A DNA stretch of 64,000 bases, taken from contig NC_090132.1 of the NCBI RefSeq assembly GCF_040581485.1, positions 5,715,001 through 5,779,000 on the forward strand, given 5' to 3'. Shown here piece by piece: positions 1-14,300 of the stretch. The stretch comes from Linepithema humile. Taxonomy: Eukaryota; Arthropoda; Insecta; Hymenoptera; Formicidae. How positions within the stretch are numbered: the first letter of the stretch is position 1; each line of letters opens with the position of its first letter. The position numbers were made by a program, and so were the translations under genes. The notes below the pieces were generated by a model. That model saw only the letters and a list, made by a program, of their open reading frames with translations. It ran no database searches and was not told the origin of the DNA.

Positions 1-80
1 TACTGCGATTGTCAAGGAAGAAATGATTTGAATTTCATATCATACGCACATATCATTTGATGTGCATATTACGTAGGAAA

Positions 81-104
81 TAACCTAACCTAACCTAACC
101 TAAC
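81..104. repeat. Interstitial telomere-type repeat (CCTAA/TTAGG)n
   Basis: Nearly five copies of TAACC in a row, the complement of the arthropod telomere unit TTAGG. It is far too short to be a telomere and is surrounded by ordinary sequence, so it is an interstitial tract. Confidence 0.8.
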
Positions 105-437
105 TTCAGTTATGAGGAATGTGAGGAAATATAAACGCAATATTTCATTTTACGGACACAAATGACGAGCGAGAAGTTGCATTAGCGGATCGTATGGCTT
201 TCACCACGGGGCACGAATGGCCGGCACCGATATGACGCGGTGACGATGCCGTACGTCGTCGTCATTGTTCATCGACGTGATACACACAGAGTGCCCTGAT
301 CGACCACCGGTGGTCCACCCCGTGGGAATAGAAAACGAGAATGTAGCTACCTTAATGGAGGTAATGGTACATGGACGAGGGCGGTCTTAAGAAATATTGC
401 AGCACGTTGGCTCCAGCCAACGAGATAAAAGGACCTG

Positions 438-445
438 TATAAAAG
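438..445 (+). promoter_or_regulatory. Possible TATA box
   Basis: TATAAAAG sits in a GC-richer island, with GC-mixed sequence for about 150 bases downstream. This resembles a TATA-type core promoter. No coding exon can be tied to it; the stac-like gene's missing first exon is one candidate target. Chance matches of this octamer are common in AT-rich DNA. Confidence 0.3.
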
Positions 446-3400
446 GCAAACGTCCGACGAACGTGACCCGTCGACTTCTCGAAACTCTGTGTATCTTCGG
501 GGAATTTCCATTTTCGGGATAAGATCCTGTCAAAAAAGGTCTTTTATCAGCGGTATCACGGTGGCTTTACCCGATTCGCAAGGATTTCCCTTGGAGAAAG
601 TTCGCGAACAGATGTTTGAATCGCAGAGGAAGATTCTTTTGTGTAAGAAGATATTCAGATAAAAATAAGCATTTTAAAAGTACATAACTTTATGTTTTAT
701 TGCAAATTATTGAATTTGTATTTATATATAATTTTGAGAGGTACTTTGATATCTTTTATTCACATCAGTAGGTATTATTATAACAAACCTTTGATTTCTA
801 TCTATTTAAATTTCTCTCTAAATGTTCTTTTGAACAACTATAATACTCTTAAAGTATTCAAGAGAAGCAAATCTGAAACATGGAACTTATATTGCAGTAA
901 TTTAAATTGGAAACTTTTGTTTTGTGCACGCTTTAACTAAAACATTTCCAATATTTTTCAAACTGTTGCAATATTTTTAGATTCTAGAAAAAAAAATATG
1001 TATATATGTTCCAGATGTTAAAAGATTTACAGTACAAGTAAATTTTTATATACATATATACTGATACGTTAAAATAATAAGTTTAGAAATGCTTCAACTA
1101 CAAAAAAATGTTGTTAAATTGTTAAGAAATGAACAGTACACAAATATAAATAGCATAAATAATCTCCCAGTCTTGTAACAATACCTCTAAGTAATTTTTT
1201 TAAATAAACAGAAGCACCCGACATTAATGTAATCATCGCCAGATTGTCGCAGATGAAATTCCGTCACATTATTCCCACGAGGGACTAAAATTTATTTTTA
1301 TTGCATCATCGGGAGAAAGTTTATCCCATGATTTCAAGAAATTTCAAAATTACTTCTGCTTCCCAGCAGAATAAGCAGTTAGAATCGACAAAAAGCTACT
1401 ACAAGTTTCGTCGTGGCAGCTTGCCTTGACTGTCAGAAGTCGCCCAGGTAGAACGATCGACGTCCCTCAAGATACTTTTAATATCCCGACGAGGGTAAGC
1501 TCGTCGTCGCGGTCGCGTGAAATTTCTCGTCTTTTTTTTCTTCAGGGCCGAGCGAAGGGTGGAAAATTGGGATCGCGTAGAGAGGAAGTGCGGGCAGGTG
1601 CGAGGGCGGATATTGGATCGATCAATCGGGCGGAGGTGGGAAAACAGGAGAAAGGAATGAAGGGCGAGACCGGATTAAGTGCGAAGAAAGCGAGTAAAAC
1701 ACGTAGAGGTTGACAAAGATGCGGCGTCAAAGATTCTGTCTTTGACAGAGAAAGAAAAGGTGCCGCGGGGCTGATTTATTAATAGAATTCCAGAAAACCC
1801 CGCGGTGCAGCGCAATGAAGCCGCGATAACGCTTTCGGTAAAGAGGGTTAATCACGATACGAAGAAGTCGCTTTATTTAACTCCCTTTTATATTTCAACA
1901 AAAGAAAGTCCAATCTAGTTCAAATGAATTAACTTTCTTATATCTAATTATATTATTTTTAATATAAAAAGATTTTAATTAAATAATTGTTATTGCGACA
2001 TAAAATGTCACTTATTAACATCAGTTATTAAAATCATAAAGACGTATCTTGTTTTAAAATAATTTTACCTTCTGCACTTTTGTGAGTTATCTTTTTATTA
2101 AAAATTAGCAGTCACTAATTGATAAAATTATGTAATTTTATCATATAAAAATAATAACGACAACATTATCAGAAACAAATAAAGAATTTTATAAAATTAT
2201 GAAAGATTAAAAAAAAAGTATAACATTCATGTGAAACTCTACGTACAGCTACTTTGTAATCTAGTCTCAATGTGACCGCAATAGTTGAATCCTCGAGGAT
2301 ATTAAAGTGCAGACGATGCGATTGCAGCTCTTTTAATCTTAATCACACTATGCTTTTTTCTTCTGAGATATATTCCTTCGTGAATATCTCAATAACGATC
2401 TACGTCTTAGATTCCATAAAAGACTCCAGATTAAAGGAAGAGCCATTCAAAGGAACGGAATATCAGCCATCCAACACTAGTTACTATCACCGACTTAATT
2501 TGATCGCAGAAGATGAAAAGATACTAACAGAAAATATTTATGAAAGTTGGATTAAAATATGCATATGTTATTTGAACAATTTTGAACGTTAATTGACTTT
2601 ATTTCTTACTTTATTATAAAGCAATAAAAATATTATAAAATGTTATAAAAATATCAAATGTGTTATGAAATATAAATCTATATGAAATTGGAAATAATAT
2701 AGACATGCAAATAGCTTGAGTGGAAATATCATATTTCCATATTTTTCTTGTAAAATGCAAATATTTGTGTAAACAATCAAGCAAAAATCAAGAACTTCTC
2801 ACGTTCCAATTACATTTCTACTAGCCTCGTGCAGTTTCCAGTATGCTTTTTTTAACTGTTCATATGAGAGACACGTCCAATGTCTGTTTTATTATTTTGA
2901 AACAATTTATGTTATCTCATCGGATAATATGATTTATCGTACTAATCAATGTTTTTTTTCGATAATCTGCGAAAAATTGCAGGAATTGGAGAGACTGCGC
3001 TATTATGGAAAAATAATGACTTTATAAACATTTACGGTAAAGGTAGATGTAACATTTTGTTAATGCGAGAACAGTTTGCATTTACTGCGAGTAATTTATT
3101 TTCCACGAGTTGCTAATTGCTTAAAAGAAAACCTTTCAAATATCATATTTCGCTGATTTTCATCATTGTTCCATATTTGTTGTTTTTTGAAAATTGATAT
3201 CTGTTGAAAAAAGGAATGCAACGAATATTACACAAATTACACATGATGTTTTGCACTTTATTTCTAATCATGAGTTGCTTTTAATTTGTTTTGTTTTGTT
3301 TTGTGCTTTCCACAGAGATATTTCTGAAAATTATAAACTTGTTTTTATCATAACTTACTACAGTTAAATTTAAGTAACAATTATGAGAGAACTAATAAGG

Positions 3401-6400
3401 CAAATTAAATGTTTATCATAAAAGCAAGTAACTCTATAAGAATTTTATAGAACGTTAAATGCTCTAGCAATATTATAATTATCAGAGGAGGACCTGTATT
3501 TTAAGCAAATGATTGAAAGGTAGTATATTAACGTATGTATCCAATCCATGGTCCTTTAGAGTGTTACTGAAAATACTTTTGCTGAGGGTTAATTTGAAGG
3601 GCGAAAGGGACAGAGCTAGGATTAAATCGGTTTCAACCGCCCACGACATCGAGGAACGTCATGCGCAGCGAAAGATACACATGCACGTCAGGAGCTTAAA
3701 ATCAACCCCTGATGGCCTCCCGAGATACGCAAGGGCCGTTTATTAATACCGTATCCGTCGGAATATACGGCCCTGTCGCTTTGTATAAATTAGCGCAGTG
3801 GGGCGCGCTTAACAAGCTGGAAGAGAAGGCGCGCTCCTGAAATATGATATCGGGGCTGACCGTCCACCGTAACGAGGACGTGTTCCCACTTATTTCCTCT
3901 CTCGTCTGTGGATCTGACTCGGCACGGACAAGGTCAAGATTGCCTTAGAAGCGTAAGAGATTGTGTATGTTGCATTAGCAACATCCCTCATTTTCCACTG
4001 CATCTCCGGCTACTAAATTTCACAACAACCTACAGAATTTGAAAAATATCATTTCAGAGCTGAAATTTTATACACAAAATAATATATATATATTTCAAAT
4101 AAATAAAATTTAATAGAAATTATGCTTCTCGATTGTTGAAGTTACTATAGGATTAAAGTTATTGTAACCAAAAGTTAATGTAAAAATCGATTATATAATT
4201 TTAAAAATACGAAGATTAAAAATATAATCAAAATATAAAAATTTTATGAAAGATATATTTTGCTAAAGCAAGGGTTTTATTAAAATTATTGCTAAAACAA
4301 ACTTTCTACAATCAAGTTTAAGGGGAAGATATTTGCAATGTGTTCTAGGTCTTATAAATTTGTAAAATTTTAAATATGTAGATTACTGAATTTATAAACA
4401 AGTAACAAGGATGATTTGAAATTTTTGCAACTGCATTTCAATGCGGTACATTGTATTATGTAAATTCTTGATGAGAGAAAACGGAACAAGAAGTCACCAA
4501 CCTCTTCAAACGGACTGTTCAAACGGAGAGTTTTGCCTATTCCACTTTATCATGGATTCCAATTATGCGAGTTTACTACTGTTTTTGATGCATGGAATTC
4601 TGTAAAATTAAGAGAACCGCGAAGAGACGAAAAGGAGACTAAAGCTGATAACAAATACATTATACAACATTTTAGTCGAGTGGTTTTGTTGAATAATTCA
4701 ACAATTTCGTTTTCTCGGTAAAAAAACAATAGGAGAAAAATTCACTCGCATAAATCATGAAATCTGTATAAAAAAGAACCTACGATAAAAATATCCAGAG
4801 ACAAGGGACTTCACTAGAATGTACGATTCTGAGACTAAGAAAATCCTTGTGAAATATTCACGCCCACTTACGAGGTGTGAATCCCGAGAGGTAGAATATC
4901 TCTCCTAAGCGGACGCCTATTTCAACGCTTTGCAATGTCTTGCTTGCCTTGCCAAGCGAAAGGAGCGCTGCTTTCGTTAAGAAAAGCCTTATTTAGCATA
5001 ACAAAAGTGCTGAAATGGAGAAATATATGCTTTTATAATTAATATTTTGTTACTGTACATTTCTAATTACATAAACGTTCTTTCCAAATGCACGTTTTAC
5101 AAATAGTATTACATAAACTGTTTAAACTAAAAATATATTATGTTGATATTTTATACGTTGATAGTTATATAAAACTGTATGATCCATGTACTCGTATATC
5201 GTGTGTTATGAGTAATTTGTTTAATTACTTACACAGCAACTAATAACCTTTTCTGATTAACTGTAAAAAATATTTATAACTCAGTTTTATAAACAATTAA
5301 ACATTATAAACAATTTATGAGATAATCTAATATCCCAAATAATTAATCGAGATAATATGTTTTCAAAATTGTTATATTTTATAATATTTCATGATATTCA
5401 TTTCTATAGGATCAACAAATTATGATACGATATACAAAAATGTTCGTGCGATTTATTTTGTTTTAAGCTATTTTATTTTATCGTTTAGTAAGGATCTTAT
5501 TGCTCGGTCTTATCTTCATTTATCGCCGCGCGGTTGATTTCAAGAAAAACGGCAGGGGACTGGTGTAACTTTGTAGCAAGTAGTAGAGAAGTCATTAAAT
5601 AACAATTAAACAAGTTACAGGTTGGTTATCAGTTGCAGCGCTGAAAATGTCGTGCAACACGTAAAGTCTAATTACAGCGCATGGTTCCATGCACAAATTT
5701 TTTTTTTATTTGATGATATAAAATAAAAAAAGACATACATTAAAATCGAATGCTTTATCAGTTTTTAACATTAGAATTAATTGTTAACAGAAAAAAAATA
5801 AATAAAAATATAAAAAATATAGTAAGTATTAAAATATTACATTCTGCCTCTGAATAAAAAGGTTATAAAAAGTTTTATGATGGAATAAAAAAAACTTAAA
5901 ATTTATATAAAGAATAAGTAATTAAAACTGCAAATACAGATGTATAATGGAAATTTTGTTTGGTTTTGTTTCTGAATTTGAGTTACAAAATTTATGGAAT
6001 TCTTGGAAATAAAAAGGAGAGTAGAAAAATGTGAACTTACTAATAGATTAAAGTAAGTAAAAAAAAGCACTAATGTGAGAAAAATTGCTTACGTTCTCTT
6101 CCTTAATTAAAAGGTCGTAATCTACAAAGCGGTCTTTGAAAGTTGAGTGCTAAAGTTCCAACGGAAAGTCGACACTGATCAAATTACAGCGGGGCGGAAC
6201 TGCTCTCGACGTTAGAATGACGATAAGAAGAATGTCGTTGGTGTGCTTTCGGTTTCCATTACGGGGATGCCCCCACGGCTTGTTGTACTCTTCCGCAGCG
6301 TTTTTTCTCCCTCGTTGCAGACAGCTCTTTTAACGCGCATTTGCCAGTCTCTTGTAAAAAGCTTCGGTGACAGTATTATTGTCCTCTTCGTGTCGTCTTG

Positions 6401-8681
6401 GCAATATGCCTTTGTGCACCTGATTTAAGTTCCGCATCCGCCACTTTATCTCGACCTTATATTTCTGACAATAGAAACTCCACACAAATAATATAAGTTA
6501 TATAGAAAAAAATGTTGGAATTAGTTGCAATGTCGATATCATTTGAAATTGCAGAAACTGTCAACTAGATGTATCAATTACATTGGATGTATATACATAT
6601 ATGTCTTTCCAATTCGAAATAAATCTATACTTTCTTTGCGTTTTAATTAAGCCATTACATAATGATACGCAAAACGAGCCATCTGTGTCGCAGAATAATT
6701 GATTTAATTAAAACTTGAATTAATTATTATAATTGTATTAATTATAGTTGTCATAATTATTATAATTGAATTAACAAGGAAAATGGTTAATAATGTTGTC
6801 ATTTTTAATTATAAAATATTAGAATGTCTCGAATATTAAAGTCGCTTTGTCTATTAATAACGTTGATTTATGAACTATAAAAGCCATAAAAGGAAACATC
6901 GGTGTATTATATCGTGCATTATGTAAATGGCGAATGGTTTAAGTCTCAAGCTGTATCTTACTCAAAGGGTGTTTTTATTGGCGGTTTTCTTGCGTGTTAT
7001 CTTGCAATGCAGGCTTGAAACACAGCTCACTGCAGGATAAGATTTTTCATTATGATATGAATACATTATGTGAGATTGTGAACTCTTACAGTGCGAGTAG
7101 AGTCAGAAAATGAAATGATTGCAACGGCCTGAGGTGGCAATCAATATGTTAATAGCAAGCTATGAAATAGCAGCGGCTTATACACTAGTAATACACAATG
7201 ATACATTGCTGACTGAATATTATAAGGGTTATTGTACATGTAAGGAAAGGAAAAATTTTGTCATAAACAAAGAAAGCTAGAAAAATCTTAAATTAAAAAA
7301 TGTAGCTTATTTAAACGCTTCTACCTACGAAGAACTTGTTTTGGTTTCTGCTGTACATCGTATAAGATAATGTGCAAGAAATGAAATAGCGAAGCATGCT
7401 GTGTGGCGTGGACTTATTGCGAGCGACTGCACATGGAACATGTTCTTGCGATATCTACTAAGTTACCAGGATCCTTATCATCTTGGAACAATTATAGGTT
7501 TGCGCCATCACATTGTGTAACAATCTCTCTCTGTTAATCCCACGTTTTCGAGACTGCTCGACCATCTTGATTCCAGCAATCAAACTCGCGTTAACGGGAA
7601 AACGTTATTTCCTGACAGAGACCACAGAGTCATGGCTGACTGGTAGCCAAAAGATATCACATTAATCACTGATAAGCTAACCATGCTAATTTCTCTTCCT
7701 GATGCTGGAGGATTATCACATTGATATTTATGGAATTATTGTTGAAATAGATATTACAATATATAAATATATATCTTTATCTAAAAAATTATAGATAATA
7801 AGTAAGATTACAAATAAAAATATTTATTACTAGATTTTAATAATTTTGTTATCACAAGTTACAATTTTATATAAAATTCTATAAATTAATATTAGATACA
7901 GCAAATATTATTTACAAAAAAGTGATGGTGGATAAAATGTGAAAAAATAGACACATGGTTTAACGAAATATCAAGTTGTTATTCAAGAGGCTTACTGACT
8001 TGTTTGCCGCTCTCATTCAAAACGCACATACATCGCATGACGTTAAAATTCCAACGCAGGGAGGGTCGATAGCAATCGACAGTTTTCGCGAGCTTGTGAA
8101 ACCGGGTACACACGCGATGGTAAAAAAAATCGCCGAGTAATAAGCTGATGCACGAATGGGTTTTATTTATGAGAACATACTAAAATTTATACAAAATGCA
8201 TTGATATATCGTAAAATTTCTTTATTCGCTTGTCGAATACTTACAAACGGATTGTATATATTCAGTCATTATAAATGTGTATGCCATGGGAAAACAGAAA
8301 AGTTTAACAATGTCTTTTAATTATATGTAGGCTAGTTTGGAAATGCATTGTTTATGCAACGGATAAATAACAAAATTGAATCTGAATCCGCTTAAAAAAC
8401 TGTTCATGTTATTATTAACTAATAACAGATGCAAATGGCGACATACACTTGCTTTATTAATGTTCATTATTATTAATGCAATTTTGATATTTGCATTTAT
8501 CTAGAATTACAATGTTTGCACGAATATAAATGCAAGACAGGTAGTAAAGCGGAGAAAAGCACATATATACGCATACTTAATAAATTCAAATATAATATTT
8601 TATTTGTTACGAATCTATTTTTTTACTATAAATTTTTATAAGAAATTATTATTATTATTGATTTTAATGTATTCATTATAG

Positions 8682-11310
8682 TGTTCAAGAAACAGATGGA
8701 TCCTTCTTTGAAAGCTTCACTGCGTTATCTTGGAAACAAAAGAATCGAAGACTTGTTGTTCGTCAGGAAGTGGAAGCTAGAGCCAAAGAACCGCCACCGC
8801 CGTCCAGAGAGTCAACTTCATCTTCGCAATCGTATCGACTTAGTAAAAAAGAGGTTAATAATTTATTCCGTTATATAACTTTTTTTAATTTTTTTATATG
8901 ATATATTTTTTCACATTATGTGTGCTATAAAAATATATAATTTTTATTTGTCTTATCATTTTTTCGTTATTTTAATTTGTTTGATGGTTTTTGTGCTAAT
9001 ATTTGCAGACTACGATTTTTAGTCTGCATTTATTTGTTATTTTACAAGCTTTGGTAAAATTTTTACGCTTTGGTAAGATTTTCCGTATTTTCGAATTGCG
9101 TGTGGTATAGCGCTGTTGCATTTAGCACGCGTCATTCTGATTGCACCAGGCTTGCATGCGGACGAGTAGTTACGTCCGTTCCGTTTGAAGTATTATACTA
9201 AGTAGATAAAGTGCGCACAGGTCAGACGGACGCGTTCGCTCGTCGATCGAAATAACAGGCAAATGCAGAAAGAGAGTTCTACCATCGTCATTTCGACTTG
9301 CAACTGTAGTAGCGGATGAATAAAGCTCGTATTTCCAACTCGACGTTCCGATTTTAAATCTCGAAACTCCGATTTCAAATCCAATCGTCCGTGCATTTTC
9401 TTAGCTGCTATTTATTGATTCGCGCAATTACAAATCTAACGGAATTAATAGAAAATACGCTATTCCGATTATATTATATACATTTATAGAAAAGCAGCTA
9501 TAAGTTTAAGTTGAAAAACTTAATATTAAATGTAGCATGCAAATTTTTCTCCTAATAAAAATAATTGCGGATTTACATTCGCATTTACATTTTGATTTGC
9601 ATTTCGGACGTAATGTGGACCACATCTTGTGAATATTTTCTTTCTACTGAAATAAAATATATATAAAGACAAAAATTTATAAATCTATATGTGTGATAAA
9701 TTTATGAATCTATCCATCATAAAACTGTTTTTGCTATTTGTGAAGTATGTGAATTTCTGTCGTTATGAATTCCTAAATATCCGCACAATTTCGCACAGCA
9801 TTTTCGCAAGTTCTTGACCCAAGCAAAATAAATATCCAAGCGGAAAAACACTTTTAAGTAAATAGTATTTCCACGAGAGCTCGCGAGTTTTCAACGACGT
9901 CCTCGTGTCAAGTTCTGCGTATCATTTTAGCGCTCTCGTCTCGTCCTTTCTATTCTCTTCGGATACAATGTTTCTGCCGTTCTTTTTAATTCTCATCCTT
10001 ATTTCCCCTCCAGTATCTTCGATGCAGCGTAAAGGTTGTGCTGCTCTGGAGAATAATGGGCGAAAATCCAACGGTGTCTTTGTTAGCGAGAGGAAAAACG
10101 AGAAAAAATTTTTTGTAACATCAGAATATGACATGGTCCGGGAAATATTCCCCGCTGACATTACTGTACTTATTTGCAGTAATTATTCATAAACAGACCA
10201 TTCTTTGTGACCGCTTTGAATATACGATATGTTACGAAACGTGGAATATAAAATGAACGAATAGAGCTATATTTTAATGAACGAACAAATTGTTTGAAAA
10301 TTATTATTAATTTCTCTTACAAATTGAAAATGTTGTGGAACTTTTATAAAAAATGATTAATCTTTTTACATTTATTAATATTGTACTATCTCGATAAAAT
10401 AATAATTAAATGGTGCTTATGCGTTAACGAGCTAAAAGGCACGACTTAGTCAAGTTGCAAAGACGCGAAGGTTCTTGGATTGGTATACCCTATCTTCCGT
10501 GAAATGAGATTGTAATCTCTTCTTCGTATAATGAACACTGTACTGTCTGTGAAAAGGGAATAGAGAAGCGCAGCTGTTCAGCAAGACAAAGGAAATCTTT
10601 AACTCGCAACTTAATCACTATGTATATAACGGAATTTGCCATATATTTTTTTTCGTAATAATTTGCTGTGCTTCAGCAATCTCGCTGAATAAATTGCTTT
10701 TAATCATTATAATTGTGTAATAAAATAGCTTCTGCTGCAAAGAGCGTCTGAAAGAAGTAGTAATATATTTTATTATTGAAGATTTTTTTTTTATAGGAGA
10801 GCCTATTCTCTGATAATTAAAATTCAAATGCGTACTCTAATATATGTTTATGAGTAAAATTTGGTTGATTGTATTAATTATCGCAATTATAATTTGTTTG
10901 ATGTATTAATTAGTGCAATTATAATTGAATACATTATACTCCTTTTTTCTTTTTAAAAATAACAAAAAAATGCATGCAAGATTTTAATTTTTTAACAATA
11001 ATTATTCTATATTCTCTAAAAATTTATGAAAGACAAAGTATGTGATATCAAATATCAATCTTTCCTAATAAAAATATTAATCATATATAGCATGTTTTGT
11101 TACATCTTAAATATTAAAAAGAAATTGGAATGTATTTTTCAGATAGAGCAATTATACATAGAAGTTCTTTACACGATTGCGAACACGGTAGGCGCCAGTA
11201 CTGGACAATACGCGCATTACAAGGAGGATCTATATCGATACGCCCAGGAAGCCTTCGGAGTCCCGCCGGATCAACATCGCCGATATCTCAATATCGCCTC
11301 AGAAGAAAAG
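8682..11310 (+). CDS. stac: stac-like exons 1-2 (visible): N-terminal region before C2A
   Basis: Two exons, 8682-8853 and 11143-11310. The first follows an acceptor ending TATAG. After one split base it reads [20 protein letters not shown], then a Pro- and Ser-rich stretch, ending at GAG|GTTAAT. The second starts with [12 protein letters not shown], matching the 'MLYEEALYT' helix that precedes C2A in vertebrate BAIAP3, and ends at AAG|GTATGC. An ATG occurs in another frame of exon 1 but is not used: only the frame offset by one joins exon 2 and continues without stops. The preceding exon must end with two bases of a codon. Confidence 0.88.
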
Positions 11311-14300
11311 GTATGCCAATTTATTGACTTTCCTTTCAAAACTGCTGTGACACTTTTCCGCGAAAAATGTCGTCGAAATATCGTTACTGGCGTTGTAATA
11401 AAAATAAATGGAACATGATTTATGTATTTTTGCAGCCACCTATCGTTGTGTTAAGCGTAGTGGTGATTGAAGCCGATGGACTCGAGGCAAAGGACGTCAA
11501 TGGTAAAATTTCCGTTTGATTCCGTTTCGCGCATTTCGGATTGCTATTACTTTTCGGAGTATATAAGCAATTGAAAATAAAAATTTTCCGCGAAATTGAG
11601 TTTTCTGCGACCAAATAACGAAACCATAATTTTCTGTTTAAAATACAGTTTGCTTTTACAAAATTTTAATTTCAGGCTTTGCGTTAACTTTGTTATCAAG
11701 ATGCTTACTTAATAGTTGAAAATTTAAACTCTGCGATAAACATTGATTTTACCGTATATTTTTGCTGGGAAAAGATTAACATTAAAACCAACAAAAACCT
11801 TTGCAACTTGAAACTTGTAGTTTCTTTAAATTTGGAACGTAATGAATAGAACTAACAATAAGACCGCAAATCTATGATTCACATAGAGACTACATAAAGC
11901 CCTTTTCACCGAAAGAATATTGCTATTTTCCTTAGGATTTAGCGACCCTTATTGCATGTTGGGAATACAGCCCGGCAACGCAGGTGCGCCGTTGAGTCCG
12001 CAAACGAATTTAACGGCGCATTCACCGCACACACCCCCAGCATCCCCGAGACAAACAACTCGCGCCCTGTCCGACGGCGGTGAGAACGAGAACTCGCACC
12101 ACGAGAAGCTTCGAAAGCACCATAGGTAAGTTTATGTGTGAAAGCGCGGAAGAGATGGCCAATTAAACTTTCGCGCTGAGCAGCATAAAAATGCAGACGC
12201 TTTGTATTGTTGTAATTTTTACAATTTTTGTTTGGCAAATCAATTACTATATTACGAGCAGTGTGAGACGTGTGAGCAAATCTTATTACATATGATTTTT
12301 ATTCTAGAAACATTTAGTAGAATTTTAACTTAGTCTGACGATAGATGTGTTAATTATTCATGAATAAAACTGCTTCTGCTCACGGCTAAGAAATTCTATT
12401 CTTTATTTCTTGTAGGAAGTATATATAAATGCCATAGATATTCAATCGAATTTCCTCCTTTGATTTGAATTATCTTCTGCCTCGAAAGACCGTCATCTCT
12501 TATTGATATTGATGACGCGACCGTGTTAGCTCTCTCTCGAAGTTGTCCTTTATCATAAAATATTGCCGCATGTCTGTCGTTATCAGCAACATGATGAAAC
12601 ATCAGCGACGTACTACTTAAGATAAGTGCACACCTGAGAACAGCAATTAATGTCGCAAAATGTGCATAACTGAAAAGGTGAAATGAGGTTACGTTGTGAA
12701 TATTAAAGAATATTAACTGGTGATTTCTTGCATGAATGTAGACCTGTGAAACCTATGAATTTAAATTGAATCTTAAGTTCGGGATTTTATAACATCTGGG
12801 AATTTAAAAATATGTAAATTTGTAGATTAAATTTATGTATATACGTTTCTTAAATAATAATTATTATTTAAGATTATTCTAATTGCTGTTATTAATATTT
12901 TTTATTATAATACTATTTAAAATAATTTAATTTAAATTCTAGCTTTTTGAAATATGAATTATAATCGCGAATATATGTAGATCTCTGAATTTGTGGATGT
13001 GCAAGTAAAGTTATATATTGATGCATAAAAATGAATTCTACACAAGCAAATAGCGGATACAGTGTCCCAGATTTTTTATCTATCTTTTAACAAAGGATGT
13101 GCGCAATATTACATCCATTATGATCCTTTCTGAATAATAGAAAATTAAAGCTGAACAATCTGGATACGCCAATCTAGCGTATTACGAACCCGCGTATCGC
13201 GCGATGATACGTGCATTTCAAGCTAACTCTGGCATTTACGACAATGCGATGCGATGCACAATGGACGCGCCGGATACAGCAAGTTCTCTGTACGGCAAAC
13301 ATAGTTCTCCGGGTAGAGAACAGACGAAAGCATTGAGAGAGCAAGCATTTTACTGTGTATCTTTCTATATTATTACGTTCGCCATCTGGTGGTATAAGCA
13401 AAGTGATTAATGCAACGACAACAAGAGCGAACAGTACATTACGGACCGCAGTGAGACGCGCGACGTCTATGAGGCGGTGAATTACGAGCTGCGTCAACTG
13501 CACGAAATTCCATCCGGATTCTATGACAGCGAGTATCATGCTGCACATTGGCATAGAAGATCTGGAAGCTTTGTGAGGAAAACTTGAAACCCTGTCCTAC
13601 TTCTCAACGATGACATAATTTGTCAATTAGCATTAAATTTTCACTGTAGAAGTGTTGCAATGCAATACAATATAGATTTGTGAGAATATTATCAAATGCT
13701 TGATTAATATAATTGCAGTTACAATAAACATTATAGATTAAAATTTATTAAATAAAGAAAAAAGGTTTACAGAAGGCGCAATATTGTTTCTAAGAAAATT
13801 TAATAATTACTGTAAATTTATTTAGAATATAAACTTTAAAGTGTTAAATGTACGGTGATAAGTTTATACTCTTGTCGTCTATTTAAAAAGTTTTTTTTAA
13901 ATTTATGGTTAACAATTAGTCATGAAGATATTTGATAAAGTATTTGATAACGGAAGAGGGGTAAGTTGAATTGTTTTAAAAGTTAAACTAAAAGACTTGA
14001 TGATCAGCGATTGTTGCGATAAAAGAAAAGGATTAGGGCGAATTGTTGAATTAATAGTGACAACGGTTAGTAAACTGTTTATTCAAAATCAGTTTCAGGC
14101 TTTCGTTTAAGCGCAAGGAGCACAGCAGACGGGAACACCGCGAATCCTTGAGCGGTGCTTTACCTGCGAAGTTTATACGAGCTACCTCCGTGAAGCCGCA
14201 CACTCTGAGCCCGCGATGGAACGAGAAGTTCCGTTTGTAAGCGAAAACTTTGGGGCTTGCCCCCCCCCCCCCCCCTTGTAATTGCTGCTCGCAATGGCGA

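Larger units (their letters stand above)
1..8681. other. 5' flank or 5' intron of the stac-like gene, no gene recognised
   Basis: Mostly AT-rich sequence with GC-richer islands at about 170-620, 1410-1820, 3560-3960, 4860-4990 and 6120-6450. The missing first exon of the stac-like gene (it must end with two bases of a codon) may lie here or before the window; I could not single it out. Open frames up to about 106 codons have no family likeness. The islands stand out from their surroundings and could be promoters, enhancers or non-coding exons. Confidence 0.45.

Noticed and set aside
1426..1713. Arg- and Lys-rich 95-codon frame near the left edge
   Set aside because: Highly basic composition reflects GA-rich DNA; no partner exon or family, and the frame is open on both strands.
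8681..8878. ATG-initiated frame over the first visible stac-like exon
   Set aside because: It is a shadow of the true frame (offset by one), which joins exon 2 in phase and matches the family.
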